A stretch of DNA of 64,000 nt from Pseudomonas putida (GTDB taxonomy: Bacteria > Pseudomonadota > Gammaproteobacteria > Pseudomonadales > Pseudomonadaceae), in assembly GCF_002906855.1 (NCBI RefSeq), contig NZ_MINI01000028.1, positions 2,232,001 to 2,296,000 on the forward strand, given 5' to 3'. Below are positions 17,439 to 27,435 of this stretch, piece after piece. Under the pieces are notes generated by a model that was not told where the DNA came from, did not search any database, and saw only the letters and a list, made by a program, of their open reading frames with translations. Numbering within the stretch: position 1 is the stretch's first letter; each line of letters begins with the position of its first letter. The translations under genes were made by a program, and so were the position numbers.

Positions 17439-20400
17439 CAGAAGGTCATCTCCGCGCCAACCAGCACGCCATTGGCGCTCTTGTAGAGGTTGCCACCCAG
17501 CGACTGCTGGTACTCGGCACGCACTTTCAGCGAGCCGCGGTAGGCGTTGTAACGGTCGTCGTCGAACCACCACTGCCAGCGCACACCGACCCCGGCACGG
17601 GCGTCCTGGCGCCAGTCGTTGCTCGGGTCTTGGCTTGAGAACTCGAAGAAGCCGTAAGGCATGAGGGTTTGTGGCGAGTTACCAGGCAGCTTCCAGGCAT
17701 GGCCCTGCTGGAAGCGCGACAGCCAGGCGTGGTCGCCGGCGCGGGTCCACCAGGCGGCATCGAGGTAGAGGAAACGCTCGTTCCAGTCGTCTTCGTCGAC
17801 TCGCCAGTCGTTGCGCCAGTCGCCTTGGTCGAGGAACGAGGCGGTGGCGCGCAGCAGCAGGTCGTTGCTCGATTCGGCATGGTGGCGCAAGTCGCCCCAG
17901 TTGCCGCCGACCTTGGCCGGGCTGAGCAGCTCGCCAAGGCTCAGGCCACTGTAGTGGTCGTCGTCGATCTGCCGTTGGTGGTACAGCTCGGCATACAGGT
18001 TGAGGTTGGCCTGGCCCAGCGGCTTGTAGCGCAGGCCGACGCCAGTGCCCATGCTTTGCGCATAGTCGGTGCGGCTCTGCCCACCGAACAGCACACGGCC
18101 ATAGACCGACAGGGTGCTGCCATTGCGGCTGGGCTCCTCGCCCAGGGCGTGGTCCCACATGGCCAACTGCACGTTCTGCGATTGCGCACGGCGCGATGTG
18201 CCGCTGCGCTCGCCGTTGTCGAGGAACTTGTCGTTGGTCGAGGTGCCGGCGGGCGACCAGGTGCTGGCCAGGGTAATGGTGTCGCGCCGCGACAGGGTTT
18301 CGTGGGCGCGGCGCTGGCGGTACTTGCGCGCTTCCAGGCTGCCGTATTCGTCGTCGCCATCGACCAGGTTCTCTTCCACGTCGATCACCCGGCGCAGCTC
18401 GCGGCGTGCGGCGGCGCTGTTCTCGGCTTCGTCGTAGCGCAGGGCGAGGGTCTCGCCCAGGCGATAGTCCTCGGGGAAGTCGTGGCTGGCGCGCTCCAGA
18501 TAAGGGATGGACTGGCGACGTTGGGCCTTGTCCGGCGAACCGGCCAGGCGCATGCCGTAGTCGGCACGATAGCGCGGCTGGTTGGGCTCAAGGCGCACCG
18601 CTTCGGCCAGCCAGGCGGTGCTCTGCTCACTGTCGCCGGCCAGTTGCGCCGTGCTGGCGGCGGCGTAGTAGTGGTCGGCACGCGGGTTGTGCGCCAGGGC
18701 CTGGCGCTGGAAGCCCAGCGCCGCGTTCAGGTCGCCCTGACGTTGCGCGATGGCGGCACCCAGTGCCCAGTCATCGGCGCTGTTGTGCGCGGCGCCGTCC
18801 CAGTAGCGGCGGGCGGCGTCGGCATCGCCGGCATTCAAGGCGCCACGGGCGGCGGTCAGGCGGGCGTTGTCGTTCCAGACGCTGGCCGGCAGGTTGCGCC
18901 AGATCGGCATGGCCGCTTCGGAGTCACCCGCAGCTTCCAGGGCGTAGGCCAGGGGCAGGCGGTTGCCACTGTCGCCCAGACGTTCGGCGGCCTGGTAATA
19001 GACCACCGCTTCACCGGGTTGATCGGGCATGGCGCAGCGGCCCAGGGCGCGGAACTGGCCGGCCTCGCTCGGGTTCGCCGGGATGGCCCGGCGCACGGCG
19101 TCGCACTGGCCGTTTTCAGCCAGGCGGCCAAGCAACTGGGCGCGAGTATTGGCGTCGACCCTGGGGATCAGCCCGAGCATGCGCTGGCTGTTCAGCGGGC
19201 CATCGTTGCGCGCATAAATATTACCCAAGCGCTGCAGCAAGGAAGGTGTCAGGCGCCCCTGGCGACGGTCATAGGCCTGCTCCAGCAGGGTGCGGGCGCG
19301 CTCGCTATGGCCTTGTTGCAGCAACAGATAGGTTGCCTGCTCAAGCGCAGCCAGGTCACCGTCCTGACGGTAGCGTTTTTCCCATTCGGCTGCTGTGCGG
19401 GGTTGTGGCGGCTGTACCGGGTCGCCATACAGGCGCTGCTTGAGCACCGCATAAGCGCGCGGGTCTGTGCTGGCCGGGCAGTCCTTGAACTGTTCGCGGG
19501 CAACTTCCGGGTCACGGCGTGATAACCAGTCGACGGTCTCCAGGCAAGGCCGTTGCAGTTCGTTGCTCAGCTGCCGTACCAGCGGCGCGTCATCCCCTTC
19601 ACGGGCCAGCTCCCACAACTGCTGGCGCTGCTCAGGTTGCTGCAACTGCTCGGTGGGCAATTTTTCCAACCAGCGCTGCGCCAGTTGGTTGTGGCCGACG
19701 GCGATGGCCCGATTGGCCATGGCCAGGCGCGTCTGGTTGGCGACTTCGGGGGAGGGGGCGCTTTGCAGCAGCTTTTCCAGGCCCTTTTCATCGACCTGCT
19801 GGACATAGGCGTTGGCCAGGCGCTGCCAGTCTTTGGGCGGCAGTTGTCCTTTGTCGGCCAAGGGTTGCAGTTGCTCGATGGTTTCCTTCCAGTTACGCAG
19901 CTGTTCGGCAAAGTTGGCCCGGGCCAGGCGCAGCACCTGGCCATCGTCGCGCGGCGGCAGCTGGTTGAGCCAGTCCAGGGCTTTGCCGGCACCGCCGAAC
20001 TTGGCCAGGCTCAGGCTGTAGGCCTGCCACAGGCGTACCCGCTGGGTGCCATCGGTGCTGGCCAGCCAGCCTTCCACCTGGCTGGCAGCTGGCGGGTCCT
20101 GCTCGATCCAGGTCAGGCGTAGCTCCAGCAGGGCGTTGGCGTATTCGGGGCCATCGCCGAACTGCTCGGCCATGGCTTCAGCTTCCTTGTAGCGGCGCTG
20201 GTGGGCCAGGGCCTCGACCAACAGCGTACGGGCTTCATCGTTGTTCGGTACACGGCTGAGTACATGGCGAGTCAGGCGTTCGACTTCGGCCCAGTTGTCC
20301 TTCTTCGCTTCACGGTAGCTGCGCTCCATGAAGGGGTAGCTGGTGAAACGCTGGAACTCGGTCATGGGGGCTGCCTGGGTCGCCAGCGCGGTGGAACACA

Positions 20401-20440
20401 GCAACAGCCCGGAAAGGGTGAGGGAAAGACGCGGCTTCAT
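17438..20440 (-). CDS. nfrA: NfrA-like outer-membrane protein with TPR domain and C-terminal beta-barrel
   Basis: 1000 residues with a signal peptide (LTLSGLLLCSTALATQA). Many TPR-like helical repeats follow through residue ~700 (such as NAALGFQRQALAHNPRADHYYAAA and DSEQSTAWLAEAVRLEPNQPRYRADYGMRL). The C-terminal ~270 residues alternate like an outer-membrane barrel and end in LVGAEMTF, with terminal Phe. This is the architecture of phage N4 receptor NfrA and of BcsC/PgaA-type export channels. It probably conducts the polymer made by NfrB through the periplasm and outer membrane. It overlaps nfrB by four bases. Confidence 0.88.
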   Translation of the reverse strand: MKPRLSLTLSGLLLCSTALATQAAPMTEFQRFTSYPFMERSYREAKKDNWAEVERLTRHVLSRVPNNDEARTLLVEALAHQRRYKEAEAMAEQFGDGPEYANALLELRLTWIEQDPPAASQVEGWLASTDGTQRVRLWQAYSLSLAKFGGAGKALDWLNQLPPRDDGQVLRLARANFAEQLRNWKETIEQLQPLADKGQLPPKDWQRLANAYVQQVDEKGLEKLLQSAPSPEVANQTRLAMANRAIAVGHNQLAQRWLEKLPTEQLQQPEQRQQLWELAREGDDAPLVRQLSNELQRPCLETVDWLSRRDPEVAREQFKDCPASTDPRAYAVLKQRLYGDPVQPPQPRTAAEWEKRYRQDGDLAALEQATYLLLQQGHSERARTLLEQAYDRRQGRLTPSLLQRLGNIYARNDGPLNSQRMLGLIPRVDANTRAQLLGRLAENGQCDAVRRAIPANPSEAGQFRALGRCAMPDQPGEAVVYYQAAERLGDSGNRLPLAYALEAAGDSEAAMPIWRNLPASVWNDNARLTAARGALNAGDADAARRYWDGAAHNSADDWALGAAIAQRQGDLNAALGFQRQALAHNPRADHYYAAASTAQLAGDSEQSTAWLAEAVRLEPNQPRYRADYGMRLAGSPDKAQRRQSIPYLERASHDFPEDYRLGETLALRYDEAENSAAARRELRRVIDVEENLVDGDDEYGSLEARKYRQRRAHETLSRRDTITLASTWSPAGTSTNDKFLDNGERSGTSRRAQSQNVQLAMWDHALGEEPSRNGSTLSVYGRVLFGGQSRTDYAQSMGTGVGLRYKPLGQANLNLYAELYHQRQIDDDHYSGLSLGELLSPAKVGGNWGDLRHHAESSNDLLLRATASFLDQGDWRNDWRVDEDDWNERFLYLDAAWWTRAGDHAWLSRFQQGHAWKLPGNSPQTLMPYGFFEFSSQDPSNDWRQDARAGVGVRWQWWFDDDRYNAYRGSLKVRAEYQQSLGGNLYKSANGVLVGAEMTF

Positions 20441-22611
20441 GCCACCTCCCGGGTCAGGTCAAAGGCAGCCTGCTGTTCGCTGGCCTGTTCGGCGAGGGCC
20501 TGTTGCAGCACCTCTTCGGTAATGATGCCGCGGGCGATCAGGTGCTCGCCAAGGCTCTGCTGCTCGGGGTCGAAATCGATCAGTGCCTGGTTGAACAGGG
20601 TGACCGGGACCATGCCGCGTACCTGCAGGAGGGCGCCCAGCATCACCTGGTGGTGACTGACCCGCTCGATCAGATCGGCATCATCCTGGTGCCGCTCCAG
20701 CACCGCGAGCATGTCGTGGGTTTCGGGCGTCTGCCAGGGGCTTGGGTAGTGATAGCGCAGGCCCAGAGTGACCCGGCCCTGGGGTGCCAGGCGGCAACTG
20801 ACCGGGCGTTTCAGTTGGCGGCTGATCACCCCCAGCGACACTTGGCTGACCGGGCTTTCGCTGGCCAGCACCAGGGTGTTGCCGTCTTCGGCGACCGGCA
20901 GCACGCCATAGTGCGTGGCCAGCCGGCGTGGCAACTGGGCAATCAGTTGCGGGTCGAGCTTGAACGGGTTGAGCGGTGCCCAGGGCAGGTCGAGCTGTTC
21001 GGCCAGCGTCTGTACCAGCTGCTCGCTGGTCAGCCAGCCCCGCAGCAGCAGTTCGCGGCCCAGACGCCGGCGCACCGGGCTGGTGATCGCCTGCTCCAGC
21101 TGTTCTTCGGTGATATAGCCTTTTTCCACCAGGCGATGACCCAGTGGTGTGCGCGCTGGCGAGGCGAGGGCGGGGAATTCGTGGGTGGTCTTGTCCCACG
21201 CCACCCGCCGCGAATCGCCCATCTCCATGACTTGGCGCAGGGCGCGCAGGTTGGCGAAGAAGTTGACGAAGTTGCTCCACATCATCCGTGGCGCCGACAG
21301 CAGGCCTTCGAAAATGCCGTAGTAGCGGGTGACGAACCAGCCGCGCTGGAACAGGCGGTTGATCAGCATCAGGCCGTTGAGCCAGAGCAGGGTGGTAAGC
21401 AGCTGGCTATCACTGAGGATCGACATGAAGCGCCAGGAGTCCGGGGCGATCACGGTCACCAGCCACATGGCCAGCAGCACCAGCAGCAACAGATTGACCA
21501 GGAAGCTCAGCAGGTAGGCAAACAGGCCGCGGCGGTCGCGCCAAAGGAAGTAGTTGAGCGCACCGGTACGGCTCCAGCCGAGGTTGCTGGTGCCCTGGAA
21601 GACGATGCCGACGATCCACCGTGACTTCTGCCGGATCGCGTGCTGCCAATCGCGCGGGAAGTGCTCGCGCACGCAGATCACCTGGGAGAACTCGCGGCTC
21701 ATGCCCGGCCGCCATTCGTGCTTGAGGGCCAACGCCGGGTCGGTGATGGAGTAGCGGGCGAAGATGCACTTCATGCCTTTCTGCTTCAGGCGAAAGCCGA
21801 TGTCGTAGTCTTCGGTCAGGCTCTGCACGTCGAAGGCGATGCCATCGCCATCTTCGAGCAGGGCGCTGATGGCACGGCGGCTGAAGCAGGTACCGACGCC
21901 AGCACTGGGTACCTGGCCGGTCAGTGCTTCGCGCACGATCACGTCCTTGCCGTGGTTTTCGGCGAACTCGTCGACGTAGTGCCCGGCGGTGAAACCCTTC
22001 CATTCCGGCGCGTAGGGGTACACCGGGATCTGGATCATGTCCTTGTTCGGCAACAGGTAGTTGAACAGGCGCAGTTCCATTGGCGAGATCACGTCTTCGG
22101 CGTCATGCAGGATAAAGCCGGCGAACTCGATGCGGGCATCGTCCTGGAAGCGCAGGATGGCGTCGATGATGTTGTTCAGGCAGTCGGCCTTGCTGGTGGG
22201 GCCGGGGCGCGCGCAGACCACCTTGTGCACGTTCGGGTAGTGCAGGCACACGGCGTCCACATCGGCCTGGGTCTGCGGGTCGTTGGGGTAGGTGCCGACG
22301 AAGATCTGGTAGTTCTCGTAGTCGATGGTCGAGGCCGCCAGGCGTGCCATCTCGCCGACCACGCCCACTTCATTCCAGGCCGGGACCATGATCGCCAGGG
22401 GTTTTTCCGCTACTTCGAACAGGCGTTTCTCGTCGGCCTTTTCATACTTGTCATAGATGCGGAAACGGCGGATCAGTTTGCGACCCCAGTAGCACAGGTC
22501 GATGAAAAGGTCGTCGAGGCCGAGCAGGAACATCAGCGAGGCGAGGATGATCGCCAGGACTTTGAGGCCGAACAGCACATAGGTGAGGAAGTCGATGAAG
22601 GCCAGGCTCAT
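20437..22611 (-). CDS. nfrB: NfrB-like inner-membrane glycosyltransferase with MshEN c-di-GMP-binding repeats
   Basis: 724 residues. The N-terminal TM anchor is followed by a family 2 synthase domain with HDAED (169-173), TEDYD (266-270) and RQKSRW (327-332), the D,D,D,QxxRW signature of processive synthases. Further TMs lie near 360-450. The C-terminal part contains four MshEN-like motifs of the RLGxxLxxxG...LxxALxxQ type: about 488-510, 511-535 (RRLGRELLLRGWLTSEQLVQ), 654-678 and 683-707. MshEN domains bind c-di-GMP, and in E. coli NfrB activity depends on it. It overlaps wecB and nfrA by four bases each. Confidence 0.92.
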   Translation of the reverse strand: MSLAFIDFLTYVLFGLKVLAIILASLMFLLGLDDLFIDLCYWGRKLIRRFRIYDKYEKADEKRLFEVAEKPLAIMVPAWNEVGVVGEMARLAASTIDYENYQIFVGTYPNDPQTQADVDAVCLHYPNVHKVVCARPGPTSKADCLNNIIDAILRFQDDARIEFAGFILHDAEDVISPMELRLFNYLLPNKDMIQIPVYPYAPEWKGFTAGHYVDEFAENHGKDVIVREALTGQVPSAGVGTCFSRRAISALLEDGDGIAFDVQSLTEDYDIGFRLKQKGMKCIFARYSITDPALALKHEWRPGMSREFSQVICVREHFPRDWQHAIRQKSRWIVGIVFQGTSNLGWSRTGALNYFLWRDRRGLFAYLLSFLVNLLLLVLLAMWLVTVIAPDSWRFMSILSDSQLLTTLLWLNGLMLINRLFQRGWFVTRYYGIFEGLLSAPRMMWSNFVNFFANLRALRQVMEMGDSRRVAWDKTTHEFPALASPARTPLGHRLVEKGYITEEQLEQAITSPVRRRLGRELLLRGWLTSEQLVQTLAEQLDLPWAPLNPFKLDPQLIAQLPRRLATHYGVLPVAEDGNTLVLASESPVSQVSLGVISRQLKRPVSCRLAPQGRVTLGLRYHYPSPWQTPETHDMLAVLERHQDDADLIERVSHHQVMLGALLQVRGMVPVTLFNQALIDFDPEQQSLGEHLIARGIITEEVLQQALAEQASEQQAAFDLTREVA

Positions 22612-23762
22612 GCGTCATCTCGCGGGTTGGCCGTTTCTGCAAACCAGCGCGTCAGGCGCTCGGCGATGCGCTCGCTGGCGTGGCCGTCACCAAACGGGGT
22701 ATAGACCCGCGCCATGCGTGCGTAGGCCACCGGGTCGTCGAGCAGCTGGCGGGTTTCCTCGACGATGCGTTCGGTCAGCGTGCCGACCAGCTTGACCGTG
22801 CCGCCCTTGAGCACGGCGGGGCGCTCAGTGACCTTGCGCAGCACCAACACCGGCTTGCCGAGTGCCGGGGCCTCTTCCTGAACGCCGCCGGAATCGGTGA
22901 GGATGATCTGGGCGCGGTTCATCAGCCAGACGAAGTGCGGGTAGTCCTGCGGGGCGATCAGGTGGATGTTGCTGCGGTTCGACAGCACGCCATACACGGC
23001 CTTCTGCACCTGCGGGTTGAGGTGCACGGGGTAGACGAACTGCACGTCGGGGTAACGTTCGGCCAGCTGCGCCAGGGCCAGGCAGATGCGCTCGAAGCCG
23101 GGGCCGAAGTTCTCCCGGCGGTGGCCGGTGATCAGCACCATGCGCTGCTCGGGGCGCAGCACGCTCAGCGGTGAGTCGGCGGCCGGCTGCCATTGCCGTT
23201 CGGCCAGGTGGTCACGCATCCACAACAGGGCATCGATGACTGTGTTGCCGGTGACTTCGATGTGCTCCGGCGGCACGCCTTCGCGGATCAGGTTGGCGTC
23301 CGAGTCGCGGGTCGGGGTGAAGTGCAGGTCGGCAAGCACCCCGGTCAGGCGCCGGTTGGCTTCTTCGGGCCAAGGCTGCTGCAGGTTGCCGGTGCGCAGG
23401 CCGGCTTCGACATGGCCGATGGGAATGTGCCGGTGGAAGGCCGCGAGGCTGGCGATGAAGCTGGTGGTGGTGTCGCCGTGGACCAGTACGATGTCGGGCC
23501 TTACCTGCTCGTAGGCCTCGTCGAGTTTGTCCAGCAGGTCGCGGGCCAGGCCGTTCAGGGTCTGGTTCTGGGTCATTACCTTGAGGTCCTGATCGACACT
23601 CAGGCCAAAGGCGGTCAGCACCTGCTCGAGCATCTCGCGGTGCTGGCCGGTGGAGCAGATATGCAGGTCGACCTCCGGCCAGCTGCGCAGTACGCGGGCC
23701 AGCGGGGCCATCTTGATCGCTTCGGGTCGGGTGCCGAACACCATCATGACGCTATACGCCAT
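22608..23762 (-). CDS. wecB: UDP-N-acetylglucosamine 2-epimerase (non-hydrolysing)
   Basis: Converts UDP-GlcNAc to UDP-ManNAc, the presumed donor for the NfrB synthase. 384 residues, normal for WecB. Motifs are FGTRPEAIKMAPL at the N-terminus, VHGDTTTSF, HVEAGLRTGN, the active-site GHRREN, and the UDP-binding DSGGVQEEAPALGKPVLVLR. The ATG at 23762 follows GAGGAAC. First gene of a tightly overlapping operon (wecB-nfrB-nfrA-DUF4434). E. coli must borrow WecB from the enterobacterial common antigen pathway, whereas here the enzyme is encoded in the operon itself. Confidence 0.95.
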   Translation of the reverse strand: MAYSVMMVFGTRPEAIKMAPLARVLRSWPEVDLHICSTGQHREMLEQVLTAFGLSVDQDLKVMTQNQTLNGLARDLLDKLDEAYEQVRPDIVLVHGDTTTSFIASLAAFHRHIPIGHVEAGLRTGNLQQPWPEEANRRLTGVLADLHFTPTRDSDANLIREGVPPEHIEVTGNTVIDALLWMRDHLAERQWQPAADSPLSVLRPEQRMVLITGHRRENFGPGFERICLALAQLAERYPDVQFVYPVHLNPQVQKAVYGVLSNRSNIHLIAPQDYPHFVWLMNRAQIILTDSGGVQEEAPALGKPVLVLRKVTERPAVLKGGTVKLVGTLTERIVEETRQLLDDPVAYARMARVYTPFGDGHASERIAERLTRWFAETANPRDDA

Positions 23763-23958
23763 CGTCTTGTTCCTCGTTCATTTCCCTGGACGAAGGGGTG
23801 GGACATGTCGCCGCTTGCAAGTGATAGATACAAGCAGTCGCATGCAGGGTTGTCCAATACGTGATCGGTGATGGCGTGCAGCTATCAACTGAATTTCGAG
23901 CTTTTGCTTGGGTCGCTCATCTTGTAGTTTTGTAGGCCGATTCTTCTGGGAGCAGAAC

Positions 23959-24390
23959 ATGCAAGGCAAGGCGCGCAAGATCGTCCAGGCCATTCTCTAC
24001 GAAGCCATTGCCGTGGCTTGCGTGGCTCCGGCACTGGAGCTGGCGTTCGGAGCCGGGATGGCGGAGTCGACAGTGCTGTCGGTGCTGATGTCGGGCATCG
24101 CCATGAGCTGGAACATGGCCTACAACTGGGCATTCGAGCGCTGGGAGGCACGCCAGCCCAAGCGCGAGCGCACGTTGCTGCGCCGGGGCCTGCACGCGCT
24201 GGGCTTCGAGGGCGGGCTGGTGCTGATCCTGCTGCCGCTGGTGGCGTACTGGCTGGATGTCAGCCTGTGGGCGGCATTGATCACCAACCTGGCTTTGTTC
24301 GTGTTCTTCTTCGTCTATGCCTTCGTGTTCCAGTGGGGCTTCGACAAGGTGTTCGACGTGCCGCTGTCGGCGCAACAAGCAAAGTGTTGA
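23959..24390 (+). CDS. PACE-family efflux transporter (AceI-like, tandem BTP domains)
   Basis: 143 residues with four transmembrane helices arranged as two bacterial transmembrane pair units. The first spans about 5-50 (ILYEAIAVACVAPALELAFG; SGIAMSWNMAYNWAFERWE) and the second about 80-135 (HALGFEGGLVLILLPLVAYWL; NLALFVFFFVYAFVFQWGFD). Characterised members export chlorhexidine and short-chain diamines. The ATG at 23959 follows GGGAGCAG. It is divergent from wecB. The -35 of the ilvA attenuator promoter overlaps its stop codon. Confidence 0.9.
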   Translation: MQGKARKIVQAILYEAIAVACVAPALELAFGAGMAESTVLSVLMSGIAMSWNMAYNWAFERWEARQPKRERTLLRRGLHALGFEGGLVLILLPLVAYWLDVSLWAALITNLALFVFFFVYAFVFQWGFDKVFDVPLSAQQAKC

Positions 24391-24414
24391 CTTGGCCAAG
24401 CCAGGCGGGATAAC
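24387..24414 (+). promoter_or_regulatory. Sigma-70 promoter of the ilvA attenuator
   Basis: TTGACT (24387-24392), 16 bases, GATAAC (24409-24414). The predicted start is near 24420-24422, only about four bases before the leader-peptide ATG. The -35 overlaps the TGA of the PACE gene. Confidence 0.6.
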
Positions 24415-24424
24415 GTCCTACCCC

Positions 24425-24487
24425 ATGAAAACCTTCCCGCACGTGAACGCCATTATTATTACCGCCATTATCAGTTTGGCGGGCTAG
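24425..24487 (+). CDS. Isoleucine-rich leader peptide of ilvA
   Basis: A 20-residue peptide beginning MKTFPHVNA, followed by a run with five isoleucines and one threonine (AIIITAII), and ending LAG. Codons ATT ATT ATT ACC GCC ATT ATC at 24452-24472 would stall a ribosome short of charged Ile-tRNA. It precedes a hairpin plus T-rich tract and the threonine deaminase gene, the classic layout of transcription attenuation. No Shine-Dalgarno is visible, and the predicted transcript start lies only a few bases upstream, so translation may be leaderless. Confidence 0.85.
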   Translation: MKTFPHVNAIIITAIISLAG

Positions 24488-24530
24488 CGCGTACGTGCAC
24501 CGAACCCGCCCTGGAGGCGGGTTTCTTCTC
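24478..24530 (+). terminator. ilvA attenuator: alternative antiterminator and terminator hairpins
   Basis: Terminator stem AACCCGCC (24503-24510) pairs with GGCGGGTT (24516-24523), followed by a pyrimidine tract TCTTCTCTCT. GGCGGG at 24478-24483, within the last leader codons, can pair instead with CCCGCC (24505-24510). A ribosome stalled at the Ile codons leaves GGCGGG free and permits antitermination; a ribosome at the stop codon covers it and the terminator forms. Confidence 0.8.
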
Positions 24531-24573
24531 TCTGACTCCTGGGCAACGTGAACAAGCCAAGGAGTTGCAATCG

Positions 24574-26136
<1,563 letters not shown>

Positions 26137-26173
26137 CGTTGCTCTGGATCAACATCCGCTGCATTGAACGGGC

Positions 26174-26210
26174 GGATCCTCATGGGTAGACAGACCCACC
26201 AGGAGGATCC
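26174..26210 (+). promoter_or_regulatory. Hairpin sequestering the Shine-Dalgarno of the iron alcohol dehydrogenase
   Basis: GGATCCT (26174-26180) pairs with AGGATCC (26204-26210), and TGGGT (26183-26187) with ACCCA (26194-26198). The AGGAGG ribosome site at 26201-26206 has three bases in the outer stem and three in the internal loop. This could limit translation initiation at the ATG at 26215. Confidence 0.55.
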
Positions 26211-26214
26211 GGTC

Positions 26215-27363
26215 ATGAGCAGCACCTTCTTCATCCCGCCCGTCAACATCATGGGCATTGACTGCCTTGACGAGGCCATGGCCGCGATTGCTGGTTATGG
26301 CTTGCGCAAGGCGCTGATCGTCACCGACCAGGGCCTGGCCAAGGCCGGTGTCGCCGCTCGCATCGGGCGCATGCTGGCCTTGCAGGATATCGACTCGGTG
26401 GTGTTCGACGGCGCCAAGCCCAACCCCAGTATTGCCAACGTCGAGGCGGGCCTTGCCGTGTTGCTGCGTGAGCGCTGCGACTGTGTGGTGTCGCTGGGCG
26501 GTGGCTCGCCCCATGACTGCGCCAAGGGCATTGCCTTGTGCGCCACCAACGGTGGGCATATCAGCGACTACGAAGGCGTCGACCGCTCACGCAAGCCGCA
26601 GCTGCCGCTGATCGCCATCAACACCACCGCTGGCACGGCCAGTGAAATGACCCGTTTCTGCATCATCACCGACGAGAGCCGCCACGTGAAAATGGCCATC
26701 GTCGACCGTAACGTCACGCCAATTCTGTCGGTCAACGACCCGGCACTGATGGTTGCCATGCCCAAGGGGCTGACGGCGGCCACCGGCATGGATGCGTTGA
26801 CCCATGCCATCGAGGCCTATGTGTCGACGGCGGCCACGCCGATCACCGACGCCTGCGCGCTCAAGGCCGTCAGCCTGATCAGCGAGAACCTGCGCCAGGC
26901 AGTGAACGATGGCAACGACCTGCAGGCGCGGGAAAACATGGCGTATGCGCAGTTTCTTGCGGGCATGGCGTTCAACAATGCCTCGCTGGGCTACGTGCAC
27001 GCCATGGCGCACCAGCTGGGCGGTTACTACGACTTGCCCCACGGTGTATGCAATGCCGTGCTGTTGCCGCATGTGCAGCGCTTCAATGCCAAGGTCAGCG
27101 CAGCGCGCCTGCGTGATGTGGCCAATGCCATGGGCATCAAGGTGTGTGGGCTGGATGCGGAGCAGGGCGCCGGGGCGGCGATTTCAGCCATCGAGCATCT
27201 GGCGGCGGCTGTGGGCATTCCGGCGGGGTTGGCGGAGCTGGGGGCAAAGCTTGAAGATGTTGGCATTCTGGCGCAGAACGCCTTGAAGGATGCCTGCGGG
27301 CTGACCAACCCGCGGCCGGCCAGCCAGGACGAGATCGAGGGGATTTTCCGGGCGGCATTCTGA
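26215..27363 (+). CDS. Iron-containing alcohol dehydrogenase
   Basis: NAD(P)-dependent Fe-type alcohol dehydrogenase, 382 residues, normal for the AdhB/YiaY/EutG group. Nucleotide binding is by [14 protein letters not shown]. The metal site uses the conserved Asp/His positions in [14 protein letters not shown] and the His residues in [17 protein letters not shown] start at the ATG at 26215, nine bases after AGGAGG; the in-frame upstream ATGs lie in the hairpin leader. It stands between ilvA and a REP pair, without clues to its alcohol substrate. Confidence 0.93.
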   Translation: MSSTFFIPPVNIMGIDCLDEAMAAIAGYGLRKALIVTDQGLAKAGVAARIGRMLALQDIDSVVFDGAKPNPSIANVEAGLAVLLRERCDCVVSLGGGSPHDCAKGIALCATNGGHISDYEGVDRSRKPQLPLIAINTTAGTASEMTRFCIITDESRHVKMAIVDRNVTPILSVNDPALMVAMPKGLTAATGMDALTHAIEAYVSTAATPITDACALKAVSLISENLRQAVNDGNDLQARENMAYAQFLAGMAFNNASLGYVHAMAHQLGGYYDLPHGVCNAVLLPHVQRFNAKVSAARLRDVANAMGIKVCGLDAEQGAGAAISAIEHLAAAVGIPAGLAELGAKLEDVGILAQNALKDACGLTNPRPASQDEIEGIFRAAF

Positions 27364-27375
27364 TAGTCAGGGCCC

Positions 27376-27430
27376 ATTCGCGGGCAAGCACGCTCCCACA
27401 GGCTGTATTTGCTGTGGGAGCGGGCAACTC
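27376..27430. repeat. REP pair, degenerate
   Basis: CATTCGCGGGCAAGCACGCT then CCCACAG (27376-27401), and CTGTGGGAGCGGGCAACT (27412-27429) in inverse orientation. It lies between the convergent iron alcohol dehydrogenase and the hypothetical gene at 27436, where it may terminate transcription from both sides. Confidence 0.75.
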
Positions 27431-27435
27431 GGTCT

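Noticed and set aside
17669..19522. 617-codon plus-strand frame opposite nfrA
   Set aside because: Shadow of the TPR region of NfrA; low-complexity Val/Ala/Gly composition and no start signal.
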